Assembly: GCA_035699745.1 (NCBI GenBank)
Contig: DASSPH010000072.1
Span: forward strand, 1 to 64,000
Origin: Vicinamibacterales bacterium
Lineage (GTDB): Bacteria > Acidobacteriota > Vicinamibacteria > Vicinamibacterales > 2-12-FULL-66-21
Direction of reading: 5' to 3'
Length of the DNA stretch: 64,000 nucleotides
Shown here one piece after another: positions 8,798-16,594 of this stretch (positions are counted from its first letter, which is position 1; each line of letters starts with the position of its first letter). The position numbers and the translations under genes were made by a program. The notes beneath the pieces were generated by a model. That model was given only the letters and a program-made list of their open reading frames with translations. It ran no database searches and was not told where the DNA came from.

Positions 8798-8992
8798 GGC
8801 GACAGGACCTCCTGGGCAACGTCGCCCGCGGCGGGTGTCCCGCGGGTCAACGGGACTCGGCGTCTGCGCGTGCGACGTCGCCCACCGGTCAGCGTAGCCG
8901 CGCCCCCGGGCGAACGCTATCGGGTCGAGACGGTATTTTCGGCAGGCGCCGGTCAGGACCCTCGGCGGGGCCGGCGCGGCCCCGCCGGCGGG

Positions 8993-9448
8993 TCACTTCA
9001 CGACCAGCGTTCCTTTCATCCCGGACTGATAGTGGCCGGGGAACGAGCAGATGAACGGGTAGCGGCCGGGCTTGGCCGGCGCGGTGAATACCACCTGCAC
9101 CACTTCCCCCGCCCCGGCAAGCGCCGTGCGCGCAATCACGCTGCTCGTCATCGCCGGCGGGATGAAATCGGTGGCGCGGTGCGGCGCCCCTTCCGCGACC
9201 AGCTTGGCCACGTCGGTGCCGATCTTCAGCACCACGACGTTGTGCGCCATCGCGAGCTTGGGAAGCGCACTCTTGACCGTCAGGCGGATCCGGATCTGTT
9301 CACCGGGCCGCGCGGTCAGCGTCGGCACGCTGTATTTCATGTCGTCGGTGGCCACCAGATCGAGCGTGCGCGGCGGATCGGCGGCGGCGCGGGCGGCCGG
9401 GCCGGAAGCGGAGGCGAGGACCAATATGAGAGCGGCGCAGAGTCGCAT
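8993..9448 (-). CDS. Azurin/plastocyanin-like type 1 copper protein
   Basis: A 151-residue periplasmic cupredoxin with a signal peptide (residues 1-22). Type 1 copper ligands are visible: His69 (MAHNVVVL) and the C-terminal Cys134-x4-His139-x4-Met144 (ICSFPGHYQSGM), the azurin pattern. It would carry electrons in the periplasm, plausibly to nitrous oxide reductase encoded nearby. The start at 9448 has AGGAG about 10 bp upstream; an in-frame start at 9529 would cover the regulatory palindrome. The TATGAC-N4-GTCATA box centred 74 bp upstream is well placed to activate it. Confidence 0.88.
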   Translation of the reverse strand: MRLCAALILVLASASGPAARAAADPPRTLDLVATDDMKYSVPTLTARPGEQIRIRLTVKSALPKLAMAHNVVVLKIGTDVAKLVAEGAPHRATDFIPPAMTSSVIARTALAGAGEVVQVVFTAPAKPGRYPFICSFPGHYQSGMKGTLVVK

Positions 9449-9514
9449 GATGAGATCTCCTCGGAAAAAAGAACTGGCGTCCTGGCTAGCCTGCACCGGC
9501 GGCGGCGGCTGCGC

Positions 9515-9530
9515 TATGACGGTCGTCATA
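9515..9530. promoter_or_regulatory. Crp/Fnr-type box (TATGAC-N4-GTCATA) between azurin and crp
   Basis: TATGAC-GGTC-GTCATA, an inverted repeat with 6-bp half-sites around 4 bp, the geometry of FNR/DNR-family operators. The same half-sites recur at 16531-16546 upstream of nosZ and ric. For azurin, a class II site at -41.5 would put the start near 9481. For the crp gene the box overlaps a -10-like TACAAT (9529-9534), so binding should repress it. Confidence 0.7.
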
Positions 9531-9541
9531 CAATCGTCGGA
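9529..9541 (+). promoter_or_regulatory. Probable -10 of a leaderless crp/fnr-family transcript
   Basis: TACAAT at 9529-9534 is followed 7 bp later by the ATG at 9541, so the transcript would start at or next to the start codon. The hexamer shares bases with the Crp/Fnr palindrome. No convincing -35 is seen. Confidence 0.4.
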
Positions 9542-10239
9542 TGCGCCAGGACGTGGCGGAAGTCGAGGGGATCCTGCGGACGACGCCGGTGTTTCAGCGG
9601 CTGTCGCCCGAGGATCTGCGGACGGTCGCGCAGGCGGCCGCCGTCAAGCGGTACGAGAAGGGACAGGTCCTCTTCGAGCAGGACACGCCGTCGGACGCGT
9701 TCTACACCATTGCCTCGGGCCGCGTGAAGATCTTCAAGCTGCTGCCCAGCGGCAAGGAGGTCATCCTCGAGGTGTTCGGGAAGGGGGATCCGCTCGGCGC
9801 CGTGGCGGCCTATGACGGGCGGCCGTTTCCGGCGAGCGCGATCGCCCTGGAGGACACCGTCTGCGTCGTGATCCCGCGCGCCGTCTTCTTCCGGCTGCTG
9901 GAAGCGCATCCCTCGCTCGTCCGCGGGCTGATGCTCGGCCTGACGATGCGGCTGGTGGAACTGACCAACCGTGTGGCCGATCTGTCGGGGTCCCGCATCG
10001 AGCCCCGCTTCGCGCGGCTGTTCCTGAAGCTGGCCACCGACATGGGGCGCCAGGAGCGCGGCGGCACGTTCATCCCGCTCGCCCTCTCGCGGCAGGAGCT
10101 GGCCGACATGACCGGCACCACCATCGAGACGGCGATCCGGATCATGAGCCGGTGGAACAAGGACGCGATCGTCCACACCGACAAGGACGGGTTCGTCGTC
10201 CTCGATCGCGCCGCGCTCGCCGCCGCGGCGGGCGAGTGA
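9541..10239 (+). CDS. Crp/Fnr-family transcriptional regulator (DNR-like)
   Basis: A 232-residue regulator: cyclic-nucleotide-binding-like beta-roll (about 17-130), dimer helix (130-150) and C-terminal winged helix (about 182-205, SRQELADMTGTTIETAIRIMSRW). The recognition helix keeps the E-x3-R spacing of FNR-type proteins. There is no N-terminal cysteine cluster, so it is not an FNR-type iron-sulfur sensor; a DNR/NarR-like nitric oxide or haem-based sensor fits better. It sits between azurin and the cytochrome c at the end of the nos operon, and the matching palindromes upstream of itself, azurin, nosZ and ric make it the likely regulator of this island. Confidence 0.85.
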   Translation: MRQDVAEVEGILRTTPVFQRLSPEDLRTVAQAAAVKRYEKGQVLFEQDTPSDAFYTIASGRVKIFKLLPSGKEVILEVFGKGDPLGAVAAYDGRPFPASAIALEDTVCVVIPRAVFFRLLEAHPSLVRGLMLGLTMRLVELTNRVADLSGSRIEPRFARLFLKLATDMGRQERGGTFIPLALSRQELADMTGTTIETAIRIMSRWNKDAIVHTDKDGFVVLDRAALAAAAGE

Positions 10240-10250
10240 CCGCGGATCGC

Positions 10251-10685
10251 TCACCGGCCGGGCTCGCTCAGCGATCGGACGTAGGCGACGAGCGCCGCCA
10301 GGTCGTCGCCGTTGATCTGCGGATTGCTCGGCATCAGCGGCTTGCCCCTGATCGCGCCGCCCATCCTGATCACGTCGCCGATCTCCTTGTCGCTCAGCGT
10401 GCTCATGTAAGCGCGATCGGTGTGATCGCGCGGCGGCGGTTTGAGCACCCCGGCGCCGGGTCCGTCGCCCTTGCCGCTCTCGCCGTGACAGGCCGCGCAC
10501 GTCGTCTTGTACAAAGTGCGTCCGCGCTCGAGCGCCGCGGGCGTCGCTTTGGCCGGCGCCGCGGCGGCGGGCGGCGTTTTCCCATTCGGCGGTGCGTCAG
10601 ACGAGCCGTCCTCCGACGCGCACGCAATCGCGGCGGCGAGCGCGCCCACCGACAGCAGCATGACCAACCGTCTTCCTCTCTTCAT
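10251..10685 (-). CDS. Class I cytochrome c of the nos operon
   Basis: A 144-residue exported monohaem cytochrome: signal segment with a possible lipobox (AAIAC, Cys22), an Ala/Pro-rich linker, the haem site CAACH (63-67) and a likely axial Met in GKPLMPSNP (about 118). It is probably an electron donor to NosZ from the quinol pool or bc1 complex. GAGGAGGG precedes the start. The first 89 bases overlap the 3' end of the nosFY gene in another frame, implying tight translational coupling. Confidence 0.85.
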   Translation of the reverse strand: MKRGRRLVMLLSVGALAAAIACASEDGSSDAPPNGKTPPAAAAPAKATPAALERGRTLYKTTCAACHGESGKGDGPGAGVLKPPPRDHTDRAYMSTLSDKEIGDVIRMGGAIRGKPLMPSNPQINGDDLAALVAYVRSLSEPGR

Positions 10686-12201
10686 GACTACGGACCCTCC
10701 TCAGCGGACGTGAAAACGTGACGACTGCCGCGGCCACCGGCACGAGGCTCCAGCCGGCCAGCGCCCCGAGCAGCAGGGCGGCGGCGCCGGCCTGCGACAG
10801 GCGCGCCACGAGAAACGCGCCGGCCGGGCCGAGCAGATAGAGATCCGGCTCGAGCGCGAGCACGCCGAGCACCCGCGCCGCATCGACGGGATTGGCAACG
10901 AGCAGCGCCGAGACCGCCTGCACCGGCAGGCCGCTGAACGCGAGCGTGCCCATCAGCACCAGGTCGTAGAGCAGCACGAACGCGAACCAGACGAACACGG
11001 CCGTCCCCTGCGCCTGCACGCCCGATCGGCTCGTGACCGAGACGAGCAGGCCGATGCCCGCCATGGCGGCGGCGGCGAGCGCGGCGATGACGGGAAAAAT
11101 CAGGTAGTGCGCCAGCATCGAGGGCTCGGCGGCAACCGCGATCAGCACGCCTGCCGGCAGGAAGCCCGCGACGGTGGCGGCCGACACCGCGACCACCAGC
11201 CCGGCGTGCTTCCCGAGCAGCAGCTCCGTCCGCGTGAGCGGCTGCGCGAGCAGGTGCTCGAGCGTGCCGCGCTCCTGCTCGCCGGCGATCGACGCCGCAC
11301 CCATCAACACGGCGACGAGCGGCGCGAGCAGCAGGCACAGGTTCATCAACGTCGCGGTCGTCCGTCCGAACGCCTGCACCGCGAGCCCCGAGGCGCTGTC
11401 GAGCCCGGTGGCAGTGGCGGCGAACCCGAGCGCCGCGAGCAGCGCCGCATAGGCGATCACCCAGCGGTTGGTGATCGCGTCGCGCAGTTCCTTGCGTACG
11501 ATCGGCCGGATGCTGCCGCCCGGCGCGGACGGGAGCGCCGGCGCGCGCTGCGGCCATTCCCGGGTCCCGCGCCGCGTCACCGCGCTGACGCGGCCATCCT
11601 CCAACTGCACCTGGCAGTCGCCGGCCTCGATCAGCTCCTGCCCGGCGTGCGTCGAAACCAGCACCGTGCGCCCTTCGTCGGCCGCGGCCCGCAGGCGCTG
11701 CGCCAGCCATCGCCGGCTGGCGGCGTCGAGGCTCGCGGTCGGCTCGTCGAGCACGAGAATCTGCGGATCCGTGAGCAGCGCGAGCGCGAAGCCGAGACGC
11801 TGCCTCGCACCGCCCGACAGCTCGCCGACCCTGGTCTGCAGGTATCGGTCGAGACCGGCCTCGCTGACCAGCTCGACGCCGCGCTCCACCGAGGCGCGGC
11901 GGATGCCGGCGTAGAACTCGATCGTTTCCTTGACGGTGAGATCCGGGTGCAGCCCGCCGCTCTGCGGCATGTAACCGACCAGCGCGCGCACCGCGCGGCC
12001 GTCGGCCAGCGGATCGAGCCCGCCGATGCGGATCGACCCTTCGAAGCTGGTGATGCCGAGGAGGCAGCGCAGCAGCGTGGACTTGCCGGCGCCGTTCGCG
12101 CCGAGCAGGAGCGTCACTTCCCCCGGATACAGGTCCAGCGAGACGTCGGCGAGCGCCTCACGGCGGCCGTAGTTCTTGCGGACTCCCTCGATCGCAATCA
12201 T
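10597..12201 (-). CDS. NosF-NosY fusion: ABC ATPase joined to its permease
   Basis: A 534-residue protein joining two normally separate nos genes. Residues 1-205 are an ABC ATPase: Walker A GANGAGKS (34-41), signature LSGGARQRL (128-136), Walker B ILVLDEP (148-154), switch His in STHAGQE. After a 25-residue linker, residues 231-500 are a six-helix ABC-2-type permease (KELRDAITNRWVIAYAALL..., ...GEQERGTLEHLLAQPLTRTELLLGK) typical of NosY. With NosD it is needed for copper-site assembly in NosZ. The start overlaps the nosD stop as ATGA with GGAG upstream. The last 35 residues are basic and run over the start of the cytochrome gene. Confidence 0.85.
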   Translation of the reverse strand: MIAIEGVRKNYGRREALADVSLDLYPGEVTLLLGANGAGKSTLLRCLLGITSFEGSIRIGGLDPLADGRAVRALVGYMPQSGGLHPDLTVKETIEFYAGIRRASVERGVELVSEAGLDRYLQTRVGELSGGARQRLGFALALLTDPQILVLDEPTASLDAASRRWLAQRLRAAADEGRTVLVSTHAGQELIEAGDCQVQLEDGRVSAVTRRGTREWPQRAPALPSAPGGSIRPIVRKELRDAITNRWVIAYAALLAALGFAATATGLDSASGLAVQAFGRTTATLMNLCLLLAPLVAVLMGAASIAGEQERGTLEHLLAQPLTRTELLLGKHAGLVVAVSAATVAGFLPAGVLIAVAAEPSMLAHYLIFPVIAALAAAAMAGIGLLVSVTSRSGVQAQGTAVFVWFAFVLLYDLVLMGTLAFSGLPVQAVSALLVANPVDAARVLGVLALEPDLYLLGPAGAFLVARLSQAGAAALLLGALAGWSLVPVAAAVVTFSRPLRRVRSHEERKTVGHAAVGGRARRRDCVRVGGRLV

Positions 12202-14027
12202 CGCAGCACTCCGTTCACGGTCATGAGCGGGCGCTCGTCGACCAGCACCGGCGGCTGGCGGAAGAGCGGAAACAGGCGCGCCGCCGCCTCGAGCGCGAGA
12301 TGCGCCGGCGTATAGAGGAACGCCTGCGTCATCGGACTGCGCCGGATGAGAGCGTCGAGCGCGTCTTCGACGCGGTGCGGCTGATCGCCGATGCCGTCGC
12401 CGTCCGCGTCGTAGCCGCGATAGGCGCTCCAGGAATTGCCGCGGCCGTCCCGCGTCCACCGCATGCCCGCCGACAGCTGCCGTCCCAGCGGACGAACGTC
12501 GGCGAGGTTCTCCGCGATGCGGTTGCGTGTCAGGGTCAGCGCCGCGGTGCTCTGCAGCGCCAGGCCGGTCTCGTTGCCGGCGATGAGATTGCCGGCGAAC
12601 ACCGCTTCGCCGGTCCCGTCCGCCGGAACCGATTCGGCGTAGATGCCGACGCGATTGGCGACGATGTGATTGTCTTCCGCGATCAGCCCGCCGATGTCCT
12701 TCAACAGCACGCCGTAGGCGGCAGGGCCGGCCCGGTGCTCGCGGATGCGATTCCCTTTGAGCACCAGGCGGTCCGACATCATCAACGCGGCGCCGAGCAG
12801 ATTGGCGGCAGCCTCGTTCCCCTCGAAGCGCGCCTCGTGCGAATACATCGAGTGCAGGCCGTAGCGGCAGCGCGTCACCCGGTTGCCCGTGACCGTCACC
12901 CGATCGGTGAACGAGAGATAGATGCCGTCGCGGGCGTCGGCAATCTGGTTGGCGGCGATCTCGCTGTCGCGGAGATGCCAGGCGCTGATGCCATGGCCGG
13001 GGCGCGCGCCGTGCCGCTCGCCGGGAACGATCCGGTTGCCGCGCACGGTCACGTACGATCCGTTGCCGAGGTGGATGCCGAAATACACGTCGCGCACGTC
13101 GTTCTGCTCGATGCGGTGGCCGTTGCCGGTGGCCTTGATTCCGGCCGCCTCCTCGGTGACGTCGCGCCCGCTGTTGCGCACCGCGAATCCGCGGAAGGTC
13201 ACCTGGTCGCCCGTGATCGTCACCACGCTCCCCCTGCCGCCGCCGTCGATGGTGACGGCCCCCTCGGCGGTGAGCGTGAGCGGCCCGCGAATGGCAATCG
13301 GGCCCGCGTAGTGGCCGGCGGGCACGACGACCGTGGCGCCGCGCGGCGCGGCGTCGATGCGCGCTTGGAGCGCGCCGGCGGATTGTGCCGACAGCTGCGC
13401 CGGTCCGAGCAGGAGCACGGCCAGCCCCGCGGCGACGCCCAGGCCGGCGTCCCTGCTCGGGCGGGTGCCCCGGCGCAGGAAGCCGTTGCTGATGCGCTCG
13501 GCGAGGACGAGCAGCACGGCGGCAGCCACCAGGCTCCAGAAGCCCCACGACACCATCCCGTGCGACTCGAAGTTCCCCATGTGCGTCTCGCCGAGCACGA
13601 GCGGCGTGAACGGCTTGAGGCGGATCGGCGCTTTCGGATCGAGGCTGTGGCCGAACGAATAGAGGCGCCACTGCAGATCCGCCAGGATCGACAGCGGCAC
13701 CGCCACCGTCGCCGCCACCGCCGCCCGCCGGACCCACCGGTGCAGCGGCGACAGCAGGGTCAGCGCCAGCAGAAAGGCGATGCCGATCGGGAACAGCGAC
13801 GTCTCGAGCGCCGGCGCTTCGATCGGCGGCATGCCGATGTAGTGGTTGAGGATGCTCAGCTCGCGGACGTCGCCGGTCATCCCGGTGCCGAAGACGTGCA
13901 GGAACAGGCCGTGGCGATACTGCGGGGCCTCCATCTTCAGCGTCCACAGCGGCAGCTGCGTCGACAGTCCGATCAGCGCCGCGGCGGCGGCGGCGACCGA
14001 GAAACGGATCGCGCGTGCGGATCTCAT
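12198..14027 (-). CDS. nosD: NosD fused to an N-terminal four-helix membrane domain (NosB-like)
   Basis: A 609-residue protein. Residues 1-180 hold four predicted transmembrane helices (about 9-25, 78-96, 102-119, 158-177) with a conserved-looking loop KMEAPQYRHGLFLHVFG...LNHYIGMPPIE. In clade II nos clusters a separate membrane protein, NosB, usually stands near nosZ, and this half may be its equivalent. A fifth hydrophobic stretch (195-213, ending AQLSAQ) looks like the old NosD signal peptide. Residues 215-605 are the NosD right-handed beta-helix (repeated NRI, GNxI and NxI turns) that helps deliver or assemble NosZ copper. It overlaps nosL and nosFY by ATGA. Confidence 0.87.
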   Translation of the reverse strand: MRSARAIRFSVAAAAAALIGLSTQLPLWTLKMEAPQYRHGLFLHVFGTGMTGDVRELSILNHYIGMPPIEAPALETSLFPIGIAFLLALTLLSPLHRWVRRAAVAATVAVPLSILADLQWRLYSFGHSLDPKAPIRLKPFTPLVLGETHMGNFESHGMVSWGFWSLVAAAVLLVLAERISNGFLRRGTRPSRDAGLGVAAGLAVLLLGPAQLSAQSAGALQARIDAAPRGATVVVPAGHYAGPIAIRGPLTLTAEGAVTIDGGGRGSVVTITGDQVTFRGFAVRNSGRDVTEEAAGIKATGNGHRIEQNDVRDVYFGIHLGNGSYVTVRGNRIVPGERHGARPGHGISAWHLRDSEIAANQIADARDGIYLSFTDRVTVTGNRVTRCRYGLHSMYSHEARFEGNEAAANLLGAALMMSDRLVLKGNRIREHRAGPAAYGVLLKDIGGLIAEDNHIVANRVGIYAESVPADGTGEAVFAGNLIAGNETGLALQSTAALTLTRNRIAENLADVRPLGRQLSAGMRWTRDGRGNSWSAYRGYDADGDGIGDQPHRVEDALDALIRRSPMTQAFLYTPAHLALEAAARLFPLFRQPPVLVDERPLMTVNGVLR

Positions 14028-14464
14028 CGGCGTTCTCCCCTTCGCTGCAACAGCCCGCCCAGCGTCGCCACGGCTTCTCCGCGGTGCTGCCGCGCGGCGG
14101 CGGTGGCCGACGCCAGGTCGCGGTAGGCGAGAATGCCGCCGCCCATCGGCGTCCGGATGGCGGGCGAGACGGCGAATGCCGCGACGCTGCCGTCGATCCA
14201 CCCGCCGTCCGCCGCATCGTGAAACCAGAAGCGCATCGTGCGCCTCTCCTCTTTGCGCGCCGCGGCGACGAGGCAGCCGATGTCGTCGAACACTCGCGCG
14301 TCCGAATCGGCGGCCTGGTACGCCGCGGCGTAGATCCGCTCGCTGATCAACATCCCGCAGTGGCTGCAGGCGCTGCGATCGATCTCGATCGCCGGCGGAC
14401 CGTCGGCTGCCGTCCGGCAACCGGCGGCGGCGAGCACCGCGAAGACGATGAACGCGAGACGCAT
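14024..14464 (-). CDS. nosL: NosL copper-binding lipoprotein
   Basis: A 146-residue outer-membrane or periplasm-facing lipoprotein with lipobox LAAAGC (Cys16) and the NosL hallmark C-S-H-C-G-M (Cys33, Cys36, Met38), which binds Cu(I) for delivery to NosZ. It follows nosZ by 7 bp and overlaps nosD by ATGA, so it is within the nos operon. Its ribosome-binding site (GAGG) lies across the nosZ stop codon. Confidence 0.9.
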   Translation of the reverse strand: MRLAFIVFAVLAAAGCRTAADGPPAIEIDRSACSHCGMLISERIYAAAYQAADSDARVFDDIGCLVAAARKEERRTMRFWFHDAADGGWIDGSVAAFAVSPAIRTPMGGGILAYRDLASATAAARQHRGEAVATLGGLLQRRGERR

Positions 14465-14471
14465 CGGAGCC

Positions 14472-16466
14472 TCACTTCTCGACGATCAGCCAGCCCTGCA
14501 TCTCGAGATGCAGCGCCGAGCAGAATTCCGTGCAGTAGAAGGAGTAGGTGCCCGGCTTGTCGGCGGTGAACTCCACCGTCGTCGTCTCGCCGGGATCGAG
14601 GCTGACCATGACGTTCTTGGTCGGGACGGCGAAGCCGTGCGTCGCGTCCGGGGTCGATTCCGCGTTGGTGAGATGGACGATGACCTTGTCCCCCACCTTG
14701 GCGCTGACGATGTCGGGCGTGAAGTGGCTGCGCACCACGTTCATCCAGACTTCCACCACGCCCGGGCGGCGGACGATGCGCGCTTCCTTCTCGCCGGCGA
14801 TCGAGTCCGGCGACTTGCGGTTGGACGCGGGGGACACGCCGGCCTGGTAGACCTCGTGCGCCTTCAGCGTGTCGGCCTTGATCAGCTGCGCGTAGTGCGG
14901 CTCGCCGAACCCGATCGGCATGTCCGCGAGCAGCTCCATCTTCGGACCGGAGATGTCGATCAGCTGGAAGTTCTGCGGATGCAGCGGGCCGACGTTGGTG
15001 TGGCGATCGATCGACCACTTGTTCATCGCGATCAGGTACTTGCCCTGCGGATCCATCGTGTCCCCCTGCGTCGTGGCGAGGTGGCCGATGTTGTAGTGGA
15101 TCGAGACCTTGTCGACGAGCTTGAACGCCTGGTCCTTCGGATGGTACGGCTCGCCGAGCGTCCACTTGGCGACGGCGCTCTCGAGATACAGGCTGGTGTA
15201 GGCGTTCCCCTGATTGTCGTACTGCGTGTGCAGCGGGCCGGCGCCGAGCTCCACCTTGCCGGCGACCACCGCGTCGAACTTGAGGATCGGCACGCCGTAG
15301 CGGTCCTTGCCCTCGAAGGTGCGCGCCTCGATGGCCTTCTTGATCAGATCGATGCTGTAGACCGTGGCGTGCGGATCGAGCTTGCCGGCGACGGTGATGT
15401 AGTCCCCCTTCGGCGCGATGTCGACGCCGTGCGGGCTGCGCGGCTCGGGGGCGAGATACAGCACGCCTTCGGCGATCGCGGTTTCCAGCGGGATGACGCG
15501 GATGCCGTTCAACTCGGTGAACTTGCCGGCGCCGACCACCTGTTCGGCCTTCTTCCAGTTGATGATGTGCAGGTAATCGAAGTCGAGCTGCGAGGCGCCG
15601 ACTTCAATCGGCGGCTTGCCCTGCTGGATGCCGCCGGTCGCCATCTCGACGTTGTACGAGTTGATGAAGGCGAAGCCGTCGCTCGCCCCCTTGCCGGCGT
15701 CCGCCAGGTCCTGCGTGTACGGCGGCAGCTCGATCTGGAAGCTCTTCGCCAGGTCCATCCGCCCGGTCTGGGGGTCGACGGAGACGAAGGTCGAGTAGCC
15801 GCGATAGATGTCGGCGTAGCGATTGAGGTGGTCGTCCAGCGTGACGGTCTGGCCGCGGCTGGCGTTCCAGGCCTTCAGCGCCGGCACCTTCGACGAGATG
15901 TGCACGTACTGCGTGTCCGGCGTCGCGAAGATGCCGCCGTGCGAGGTCTGCAGGTTGGGCACCTGCAGGATCTGCTTGGCGCGGAAATCGGAGAGGTCGA
16001 CCATGCCGATCCGGCCGTGCGCGCGATCGTTGATGTAGAGCCAGCGGCCGTCGTACTTGCCGCCGGTCTCGCTGAGCGCCGGATGGTGCGAGTCGCCCCA
16101 GCGGAGCGGTTCCTTCGTCCCCTGGCCCGCCAGCGCCATCTCCGACCAGTCGGCGCCGTAGCCGTAGCCCTGCCACGGCTCGGGGGTGAAGACCGCGATC
16201 GTCTTCATCAGGCGCATCGAGGGCACGCCGATCACGTGCACCTGCCCGGAGTGGCCGCCGGACGCGAACAGCATGTATTCGTCGCGGCCGCCGGGCGGCA
16301 CGAACGTCTTGATCGCGCGGGCGGCGTCCTCGGGCGCGAGGCCGCGCGACTGCGCGAGAGCCAGCAGCTGGGCCTGTCCGCCGACCGCGGACCGCCGGCT
16401 GCACGCACCGATCGCCGCCGCCGCGATCAGCGTCAGCGTTATTCCCAGCAGCAACACTTTCTTCAT
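14472..16466 (-). CDS. nosZ: Nitrous oxide reductase, clade II (atypical) NosZ
   Basis: A 664-residue periplasmic enzyme reducing N2O to N2. The N-terminus is Sec-type, with a possible lipobox (AIGAC, Cys22), not the Tat type of clade I. The motif DSHHPALSETGGKYDG has the clade II pattern. Residues 40-550 form the CuZ beta-propeller (His in SHHP, TSHGG, DRH, GEPHY); the C-terminal cupredoxin carries the CuA ligands in CTEFCSALHLEM (Cys645, Cys649, His653, Met656). The ATG at 16466 has GGAGG 7 bp upstream. It heads the operon nosZ-nosL-nosD-nosFY-cytochrome c; no nosR or nosX is present, as usual for clade II. Confidence 0.95.
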   Translation of the reverse strand: MKKVLLLGITLTLIAAAAIGACSRRSAVGGQAQLLALAQSRGLAPEDAARAIKTFVPPGGRDEYMLFASGGHSGQVHVIGVPSMRLMKTIAVFTPEPWQGYGYGADWSEMALAGQGTKEPLRWGDSHHPALSETGGKYDGRWLYINDRAHGRIGMVDLSDFRAKQILQVPNLQTSHGGIFATPDTQYVHISSKVPALKAWNASRGQTVTLDDHLNRYADIYRGYSTFVSVDPQTGRMDLAKSFQIELPPYTQDLADAGKGASDGFAFINSYNVEMATGGIQQGKPPIEVGASQLDFDYLHIINWKKAEQVVGAGKFTELNGIRVIPLETAIAEGVLYLAPEPRSPHGVDIAPKGDYITVAGKLDPHATVYSIDLIKKAIEARTFEGKDRYGVPILKFDAVVAGKVELGAGPLHTQYDNQGNAYTSLYLESAVAKWTLGEPYHPKDQAFKLVDKVSIHYNIGHLATTQGDTMDPQGKYLIAMNKWSIDRHTNVGPLHPQNFQLIDISGPKMELLADMPIGFGEPHYAQLIKADTLKAHEVYQAGVSPASNRKSPDSIAGEKEARIVRRPGVVEVWMNVVRSHFTPDIVSAKVGDKVIVHLTNAESTPDATHGFAVPTKNVMVSLDPGETTTVEFTADKPGTYSFYCTEFCSALHLEMQGWLIVEK

Positions 16467-16496
16467 CACTCGCCTCCGTTCAGCGGACGACTGTTT

Positions 16497-16546
16497 TCAG
16501 TGGAGTATTCGCCGCCGCGGCGCGCCCGCCTATGACGCGCGTCATA
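16497..16546 (-). promoter_or_regulatory. nosZ promoter, class II Crp/Fnr architecture
   Basis: On the minus strand a -10-like AATACT spans 16509-16504. A start 7 bp on, at 16497, would place the TATGAC-GCGC-GTCATA palindrome (16531-16546) centred at exactly -41.5, the standard class II activator position. The leader would be about 30 bases. There is no -35 match, consistent with dependence on an activator. Confidence 0.65.
16531..16546. promoter_or_regulatory. Crp/Fnr-type box (TATGAC-N4-GTCATA) between nosZ and ric
   Basis: TATGAC-GCGC-GTCATA is a perfect 16-bp palindrome with the same half-sites as the box at 9515-9530. It lies 56 bp from the ric start and 64 bp from the nosZ start and could serve both. 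For ric a class II start would fall near 16580, just before the GAGGGA ribosome-binding site; the -10 there (around TGTTAC) is weak. Confidence 0.7.
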
Positions 16547-16594
16547 CGCGGCGCAACTCGGTCCTGTTACCGTGGCGCGCAGAGGGAAACACCC

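Noticed and set aside
9809-9818. Another TATGAC half-site
   Set aside because: It lies inside the crp coding sequence with no matching GTCATA partner at the right distance.
14448-16535. Long open frame on the plus strand opposite nosZ
   Set aside because: It is a high-G+C mirror frame; its translation is rich in Arg, Val and His with no family resemblance, while nosZ is unmistakable.
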